Below are positions 42,674 through 46,976 of a DNA stretch of 46,976 nucleotides, piece by piece (position 1 is the first letter of the stretch; each line of letters starts with the position of its first letter). Under the pieces are notes generated by a model. The model saw only the letters and a list, made by a program, of their open reading frames with translations, did not search any database and had not been told where the DNA came from. Position numbers and translations under genes: made by a program. This DNA comes from JBHIYN01 sp041984235 (lineage in GTDB: Bacteria; Pseudomonadota; Gammaproteobacteria; Ga0077536), in assembly GCA_041984235.1 (NCBI GenBank), contig JBHIYN010000026.1, positions 1 to 46,976 on the forward strand, written 5' to 3'.

Positions 42674-44032
42674 TCAGCCGCCGTTGCTTGACCTGGTCTG
42701 CGCGGCCAGTGCGTCGAGTTGCTGACCAAGAAAACTGCTGGTCGTGTTCAGGTTCGCGATCAGGCTGTCGAGTGCACTGAACTGCTGTACCAGCGACTGC
42801 TCACGCTGGATCAGACGGAACTCGACGCGGGCGCGATCGCTCTCGATGCGGCGGATCTGCGCGTTGAGACTCTGCTCGCGGCTGTCGAACAGGCCGCCGG
42901 CATCGATCAACGAGCTGGCAAAGGCGTCGAAGCGGGTTGCGAGGCCGCTATCGGCATCGGCGAACAAGCTCGCGACCCCCTGGGGGTCGGCATCGAGCGC
43001 ACTGTCGAAAACCGAGCTGTCGAGCTCCAGTGTGCCGTTGAGCCTCGTCGATACGCCGAGCTCGAACAGGTAGGAGAACTTGCTTGATGTTCCGGCTTCG
43101 GTGTTGAGCAGGTTGCGGAACTGCGACTCCAGGCTGGCCAGCGAGCTGCGTTCTTCGGACAGCACGTTGCCGCGCAGCTCGTCGATGATGTTGACGACTT
43201 CGTTGTAAACGCCGATGAATTGCTGCACCGAACCCCGGATCTTGTCATCGTCGCGGTCGATTTCGACGGTCGTGATGCCGGCTTTCTCGAGATTGAGCGT
43301 AACGCCCTCGATGGCGTCGCTGACCGTGTTGGTGGTGCGGGTGACGGTGAAGGTGTTCTCCAGCGTCAGCACGGCATCCAGGTCGCTGGCAGTGAAGGTG
43401 CCGCTGCCGTCCCGGTCCTGGTTGAGATCCTGCATGGCGAACGGGTCAGCCGCGCTGTAGGACACCGTGATGAGATTGTCCGAGCCGGTGTCGTCGGCGG
43501 ACAGGGTCAGGTGATAGCCGGTGTCGTCCTGCAGGATGGACGCGGTGACGCCGGTGTTGTCGCTGGCGGCGTTGATCGCGTCACGCACGCCGGCGAGGGT
43601 CTTGTCGCCGATCTCGACGGTGAAGGCATCAGTGCCGACGGTCAGGGTCATGGTGTCGCCGGCGGTGCCGATGGTTGTGGTTGCCGGATCGGCAAAAACG
43701 GTCGTTGCCGCCTGGCGATGATTTTCCGCCAGTCGTTGCACGTCGATGCTGAACACGCCCTTGGCAGCGTTCGAGTCGGCGTTCGCGGTCAGCACCTCGT
43801 CGTCGCTCGAGATGGCCTTGTAGTATTCGAACTTGTCGGTGCTGGAGAGATCGCTGACGGCACTGCGAAACAGCGATATGGTGCTCTTCAGCTTGCCGAA
43901 ACCGCTGAGCTGCGCTTCGAGCTCGACCTGGTCGGTGCCGAGTGCGACCAAAGGCCGGCGTTCCAGCGTCATCAACTGGTCGATGATGCCGGAGATGTCG
44001 AGGCCGGAGCCGATCCCGGGTGTGCTCAGCAT
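42674..44032 (-). CDS. fliD: FliD, flagellar filament cap
   Basis: This 452-residue protein has the conserved N-terminus (STPGIGSGLDISGIIDQLM) that enters the filament core. A central variable region follows, including a flagellin-type IN motif (VRDAINAASDNTGVTASILQ), and the C-terminal coiled coil (DRARVEFRLIQREQSLVQQFSALDSLIANL). FliD caps the growing filament and guides flagellin folding. Length is typical. It follows flaG by 87 bp. Confidence 0.96.
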   Translation of the reverse strand: MLSTPGIGSGLDISGIIDQLMTLERRPLVALGTDQVELEAQLSGFGKLKSTISLFRSAVSDLSSTDKFEYYKAISSDDEVLTANADSNAAKGVFSIDVQRLAENHRQAATTVFADPATTTIGTAGDTMTLTVGTDAFTVEIGDKTLAGVRDAINAASDNTGVTASILQDDTGYHLTLSADDTGSDNLITVSYSAADPFAMQDLNQDRDGSGTFTASDLDAVLTLENTFTVTRTTNTVSDAIEGVTLNLEKAGITTVEIDRDDDKIRGSVQQFIGVYNEVVNIIDELRGNVLSEERSSLASLESQFRNLLNTEAGTSSKFSYLFELGVSTRLNGTLELDSSVFDSALDADPQGVASLFADADSGLATRFDAFASSLIDAGGLFDSREQSLNAQIRRIESDRARVEFRLIQREQSLVQQFSALDSLIANLNTTSSFLGQQLDALAAQTRSSNGG

Positions 44033-44119
44033 GGCGTAGTACTCCGTGCCCGGGAAGCAGCCCTGCGGCGACCCGGGCGGTGATTGTTACTGCGGGGGTT
44101 GAGCAAGATTCGGGCCAGG

Positions 44120-44506
44120 TCAGGCCTCGAGCTTGAGCAGACCTCCGGGCCCGTTGCCGAAGCGTTCAGCCAGCCCGACCACCTCGTCGGGCGGAATGCG
44201 CCGGATGACCTCGCGGGTCTCGCGGTCGATAACCGTGATCACGGTCTCGCCGCTGTCCTCGTCGACGCTGAACTGCAGCGCTCGCTGCATGTTCTGCGCG
44301 CGTTCGGAAATCTGGCTGACCGCCGATTCGAGCTCCGCGGCCTGGACCGCCGGCACCGGTGCGGTCTGTTCGCCGCCGGCCGTGCTTTGCGTTCCGGGCG
44401 CCGGGGAAGTGGCCGCCGGGTTGGTGATGGCCTCCGTGCGGACCACACGACCGGCCGCGGAATCACTGCCCGCCTGGACCTTGCTGTATGCGACTTGGGT
44501 AAGCAT
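44120..44506 (-). CDS. flaG: FlaG family protein
   Basis: This 128-residue protein has a disordered N-terminus and the conserved FlaG core LQFSVDEDSGETVITVIDRETREVIRRIPPDEVV. FlaG proteins influence filament length in polar-flagellated bacteria. It starts 22 bp downstream of a strong terminator hairpin that follows fliC, so it depends on read-through or a promoter overlapping the hairpin. Confidence 0.93.
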   Translation of the reverse strand: MLTQVAYSKVQAGSDSAAGRVVRTEAITNPAATSPAPGTQSTAGGEQTAPVPAVQAAELESAVSQISERAQNMQRALQFSVDEDSGETVITVIDRETREVIRRIPPDEVVGLAERFGNGPGGLLKLEA

Positions 44507-44527
44507 GGCGCTACCTCATCAACTGCG

Positions 44528-44558
44528 AAAAGCGCCCGGGATCAGGGATCCCGGGCGC
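44528..44558 (-). terminator. Rho-independent terminator after fliC
   Basis: A perfect 12-bp stem (GCGCCCGGGATC at 44532-44543 with GATCCCGGGCGC at 44547-44558) with a 3-base loop is followed on the minus strand by TTTT. It lies 31 bp after the flagellin stop. This should make most fliC mRNA monocistronic. Confidence 0.88.
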
Positions 44559-44588
44559 ATACTCGTCGAACGATAAACGCTCAGCGGT

Positions 44589-46064
44589 TTACTGCAGCAG
44601 CGCGAGGGCGGCCTGCGGGACGGAGTTCGCCTGCGAGACCATCGCCACACCAGCCTGCTGGAGTATCTGCGAGCGCGTGAGGTTGGCCGTTTCCATGGCG
44701 AAGTCGGTGTCCTGGATACGGCCACGGGCCGCGGTGATGTTCTCGCGAACATTCTCCAGGTTGCGCACCGTGGACTCGAAGCGGTTCAGCTTGGCACCGA
44801 GCACGGCGCGGTCGCTGTTGATCGTGTCCATGGCCGACTGGAACGACAGCAGCGCCAGGTTGGCGCCGGCCTGGGTCGAAACCGACTGTGCGTTGACGGG
44901 CGCATCGGTCAGCGTGGTGCTGGCCGAAGCAACGCCGGTGATGGCGGTGCCGGTAGCGGCCGCGTCGTAGCTGACCGAGGTCGTGCCCAGATCGTCGTTC
45001 AGGACGATCAGGCCGTTGGCGCCCGCGTCGACCGAAGTCGTGCCGGAGGCGAAGCCGGTGGCGGTAGCCGCTTCGGTGCTGTTGACCGTGACGGTGATGG
45101 CCGCGCCGGTCTTGTTGAGCAGCACCAGGCGGCTCTGGTTGGCCGCGCCGCCCGCGTCGCGCACGGCGGTGACGCCGTGCTCGCCGGACTTGGCATTGAT
45201 GTTGGCAACCAGGTCATCCATCGAGGTGTTGGCGCCGTTGCCGTCGATCGACACGCCGTTGATGGTCAGCGCGCCGTTGCCGACGGTCTGGCCGGCAGCG
45301 CCGGTCGCGTTCGCGTCGGTGACGTCGGTGCTGGCCACAGCCGCGTTGCCGAGGCTGAAGGCGGTCACGCCGGTGGTGCCGGAGACGTTGTTGATGGCCT
45401 CGACCTTGTTGATCGAGTTGGAGCTGGCGGCTACGGCCGACAGCACCGTGCCATTCAGGGCATCGGCGGAACCGTCGAGGGCGGTGTCGAAGGTGTTACG
45501 GATGCGGTCGGCGAAGTTTGCATCGCTCAGTGCGTTCACCGCGGAGAACTCCGAAGCGACACCGAGACCCGTCGGAGCCAGGTTGCTGACCGAGACGTTG
45601 ATGGTCTCGTTGACCGCGGTACCGACCTGGATATCGGCGCTGAAGCCGCCGGTGAGGATTTTCTCACCGTTGAAACGGGTCTGGTTCACGACGCGGCTGA
45701 GCTCGTCGATGATCTGAGTGACCTCCTGGTTGAGGGAGGAGCGGTCGGCATTGGTGTTGTAGCTGGCCGCCTGCAGGGCGAGGTCGTTGGCGCGGTTGAG
45801 CGACTTGACCATCTCGTCCATGGCGCCTTCAGCGGTCTGGGCGATGGAAATGCCGTCGTTGGCGTTGCGCATGGCAACCGACAGGCCGCTGATCTGGACG
45901 CTCATGCGGGTCGCGATGGCGAGACCGGCGGCGTCGTCCTTGGCCGAGTTGATGCGCAGGCCCGAGGACAGGCGCTGAATCGTGGTCGCCATCTCGTTCT
46001 GCGAACGGTTGAGGTTACGCTGAGCGTTCAGCGACATGATGTTGGTATTAATCGTCTGAGGCAT
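44589..46064 (-). CDS. fliC: Flagellin
   Basis: This 491-residue protein has the flagellin N-terminal D0/D1 (TINTNIMSLNAQRNLNRSQN, then RLSSGLRINSAKDDAAGLAIA) and C-terminal D1/D0 (GRIQDTDFAMETANLTRSQIL, ending PQAALALLQ). A variable surface domain of about 200 residues (roughly 190-400) is rich in Ala, Thr, Ser, Gly and Asn and has no cysteine. It contains an IN-motif-like stretch (DDLVANINAKSGEHGVTAV). The many Ser/Thr residues could be sites for modification. Transcription is likely sigma-28-dependent (promoter upstream), and the ATG has AGAGGG about eight bases before it. Only one flagellin gene is in the window. Confidence 0.98.
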   Translation of the reverse strand: MPQTINTNIMSLNAQRNLNRSQNEMATTIQRLSSGLRINSAKDDAAGLAIATRMSVQISGLSVAMRNANDGISIAQTAEGAMDEMVKSLNRANDLALQAASYNTNADRSSLNQEVTQIIDELSRVVNQTRFNGEKILTGGFSADIQVGTAVNETINVSVSNLAPTGLGVASEFSAVNALSDANFADRIRNTFDTALDGSADALNGTVLSAVAASSNSINKVEAINNVSGTTGVTAFSLGNAAVASTDVTDANATGAAGQTVGNGALTINGVSIDGNGANTSMDDLVANINAKSGEHGVTAVRDAGGAANQSRLVLLNKTGAAITVTVNSTEAATATGFASGTTSVDAGANGLIVLNDDLGTTSVSYDAAATGTAITGVASASTTLTDAPVNAQSVSTQAGANLALLSFQSAMDTINSDRAVLGAKLNRFESTVRNLENVRENITAARGRIQDTDFAMETANLTRSQILQQAGVAMVSQANSVPQAALALLQ

Positions 46065-46129
46065 GGATAAGCCCTCTTAACGAGGATGCCGTGCGGGTGT
46101 TACGCCGGCATCGTTGATATTTAGCGGAT

Positions 46130-46150
46130 ATATCCTGCGAATCAGGATAT
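46130..46150 (-). promoter_or_regulatory. Stem-loop in the fliC leader
   Basis: ATATCCTG and CAGGATAT form a perfect 8-bp stem around a 5-base loop. The hairpin lies about 65-85 bases before the flagellin ATG and close to the expected 5' end of the transcript. It may stabilise the mRNA or expose GGA for a regulator such as CsrA. Confidence 0.5.
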
Positions 46151-46169
46151 TCACCGCCTCCGGTCTGGG

Positions 46170-46197
46170 GTATCGGAGCAGGGGCGGAGAAACTTTA
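46170..46197 (-). promoter_or_regulatory. Sigma-28 (FliA) promoter of fliC
   Basis: On the minus strand TAAAGTTT (46197-46190) is followed, 12 bases later, by TCCGATAC (46177-46170). The consensus is TAAAGTTT-N11-GCCGATAA, so the -35 is perfect, the -10 matches six of eight, and the spacing is one base long. Transcription would start near 46160, giving a leader of about 95 bases. Confidence 0.75.
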
Positions 46198-46311
46198 GCG
46201 CGGGCGGCAGGCATTGCCGGAAATGCGGCACATTACCGCCGCCCGCGCCGCGCCCTGGGTCCCACGGGGTTGTGGCATGATGGCGCGCCACTCACCGTAG
46301 CGGAGCCTGTC

Positions 46312-46746
46312 GTGCCCCCGATAAACGCGCAAGCCGTGGAAAAGCTGGAGAAAATCCGCAGCGGCGAATTACCGTACCCGCCCATGTGGGAAACCGTGCC
46401 GGTCTCCCTGGTCGAGATCGGGGAGGGACGCGTCGTGATGCGCACGCGCGCCGACGAGCGCCACATCAACGCGCTCGGCAGTGTCCATGGTGGTTACGCG
46501 GCGACGGTGCTGGATACCGCGCTGGGGCTGACGGTGTTTGTCAGCCTCGACGAGGAAGCGGCGCGCCACGTGACCGTGGACCTCGCGGTCAAGCTGGTAC
46601 GGGCGATCCCACTCGAGACCGACCTGACCGTGAGCGCAAGCCTGGTACACCTGTCACGGCGCCTGGGCGTGTCACAGGCGGAACTGCACGATGCCGCGGG
46701 TACGGTCTATGCGCATGGCACCACGACCTGCCTGATTACCCGCTAG
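46312..46746 (+). CDS. PaaI-like hotdog-fold thioesterase
   Basis: This protein of about 144 residues has the PaaI family core NALGSVHGGYAATVLDTALG, with the HGG and following acidic residue of the active site, then VTVDLAVKLVRAIP and a C-terminal strand VYAHGTTTCLITR. Such enzymes hydrolyse acyl-CoA thioesters. I chose GTG 46312 because GGAG (46302-46305) lies six bases upstream; a longer in-frame version from 46114 would run through the fliC promoter and has Arg/Gly-rich noise. It is divergent from fliC and lies immediately before the repeat region. Confidence 0.85.
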   Translation: MPPINAQAVEKLEKIRSGELPYPPMWETVPVSLVEIGEGRVVMRTRADERHINALGSVHGGYAATVLDTALGLTVFVSLDEEAARHVTVDLAVKLVRAIPLETDLTVSASLVHLSRRLGVSQAELHDAAGTVYAHGTTTCLITR

Positions 46747-46750
46747 CAGG

Positions 46751-46890
46751 CTGATGCAGAACTACTGCGGAGGCCGTGGGCGGCGTTGCGGACTCGACGG
46801 CACGCCTCATTTATCCGTATAAACTCCGGTCCTCGGCTCGCCCGCGCCTTGCCCACGACCTTCCTCGCTACGTTCTGCATCACCCTGCGG
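46751..46890. repeat. Repeat unit 1 of a 140-bp-period repeat
   Basis: Unit 1 begins at CTGATGC (46751), and the same word recurs at 46891, exactly 140 bp later. The 70 bases from 46767 to 46836 recur at 46907-46976 with four mismatches. Ends within the unit are inverted: TGATGCAGAAC (46752-46762) and GTTCTGCATCA (46872-46882). The inner sequence can also fold imperfectly, like a REP/MITE-type element. No gene is evident in it. Confidence 0.75.
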
Positions 46891-46976
46891 CTGATGCGTA
46901 GCCGGTGCGGAGGCCGTGGGCGGCGTTGCGGGCTCGACGGCACGCCTCATTTATCCGCATAAACGCCGGTCTTCGG
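46891..46976. repeat. Repeat unit 2 (cut by window edge)
   Basis: This second copy starts with CTGATGCG and carries the near-identical 70-base block at 46907-46976. It is truncated by the end of the window, so more copies may follow. Confidence 0.75.

Noticed and set aside
46743..46943. 66-codon minus-strand frame over the terminal repeat
   Set aside because: It is made of repeat sequence and crosses the repeat-unit boundary, with no ribosome site or motif.
46751..46976. CRISPR array as an explanation for the terminal repeats
   Set aside because: The conserved block is 70 bases with about 70-base intervals that show inverted ends; there is no short direct repeat/spacer pattern and no cas gene.

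Overview
The window is very GC-rich DNA, almost wall-to-wall genes, with a Gram-negative envelope toolkit (Pel secretion machinery, outer-membrane barrels, lipoproteins) and a polar-type flagellin cassette (fliC-flaG-fliD-fliS). These features suggest a free-living, motile, biofilm-forming gammaproteobacterium. The genus cannot be named from the sequence alone. I saw no tRNA, rRNA, CRISPR array, transposase or prophage gene.

Region 1 (1-10.2 kb, + strand) is the distal part of a Pel exopolysaccharide operon. It holds the end of a TPR scaffold, a separate outer-membrane barrel (together equivalent to a split PelB), and then pelC, pelD, pelE, pelF and pelG, with stop/start overlaps between most of them. 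PelD keeps the RxxD motif used to bind cyclic-di-GMP. Just downstream lie a single-domain response regulator on the opposite strand and a secreted GH114-like (polygalactosaminidase-type) hydrolase, which may trim or release Pel. pelA is not in the window.

Region 2 (10.2-31.5 kb) is metabolic and housekeeping. It contains a fatty acid hydroxylase-family membrane enzyme with a periplasmic protein, two glutathione transferase-like proteins, two LLM-class flavin oxidoreductases, a CmcJ/AsaB-type protein and an ATM1-like ABC exporter. LemA plus an M48 membrane protease, the helicase HrpB, an HDAC-like deacetylase and an MsbA-like ABC exporter follow. Next come a DUF938 methyltransferase, an acyl-CoA synthetase and an SDR dehydrogenase. 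A cytochrome c lipoprotein here has what looks like a class II FNR/Anr promoter, and a zinc-type glyoxalase I closes the region.

Region 3 (31.5-37 kb, - strand) holds a GGDEF diguanylate cyclase and a close run of genes: an outer-membrane barrel, a fold-type IV aminotransferase resembling (R)-amine transaminases, a branched-chain aminotransferase and a carboxymuconolactone decarboxylase-family protein.

Region 4 (37-46 kb) combines surface-polymer and flagellar genes. There is a PglK-like ABC flippase, a MetX-like hydrolase, a TagB/TagF-type CDP-glycerol glycerophosphotransferase and, convergent to it, a TagD-type glycerol-3-phosphate cytidylyltransferase. The tagD gene is the last gene on the strand of flaG-fliD-fliS-fliT-like. 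This raises the possibility that glycerol-phosphate decorates the flagellar filament or another surface glycan. Flagellin has a recognisable sigma-28 promoter, a hairpin in its leader and a strong terminator. The window ends with a PaaI-like thioesterase and two copies of a roughly 140-bp repeat unit with inverted ends.
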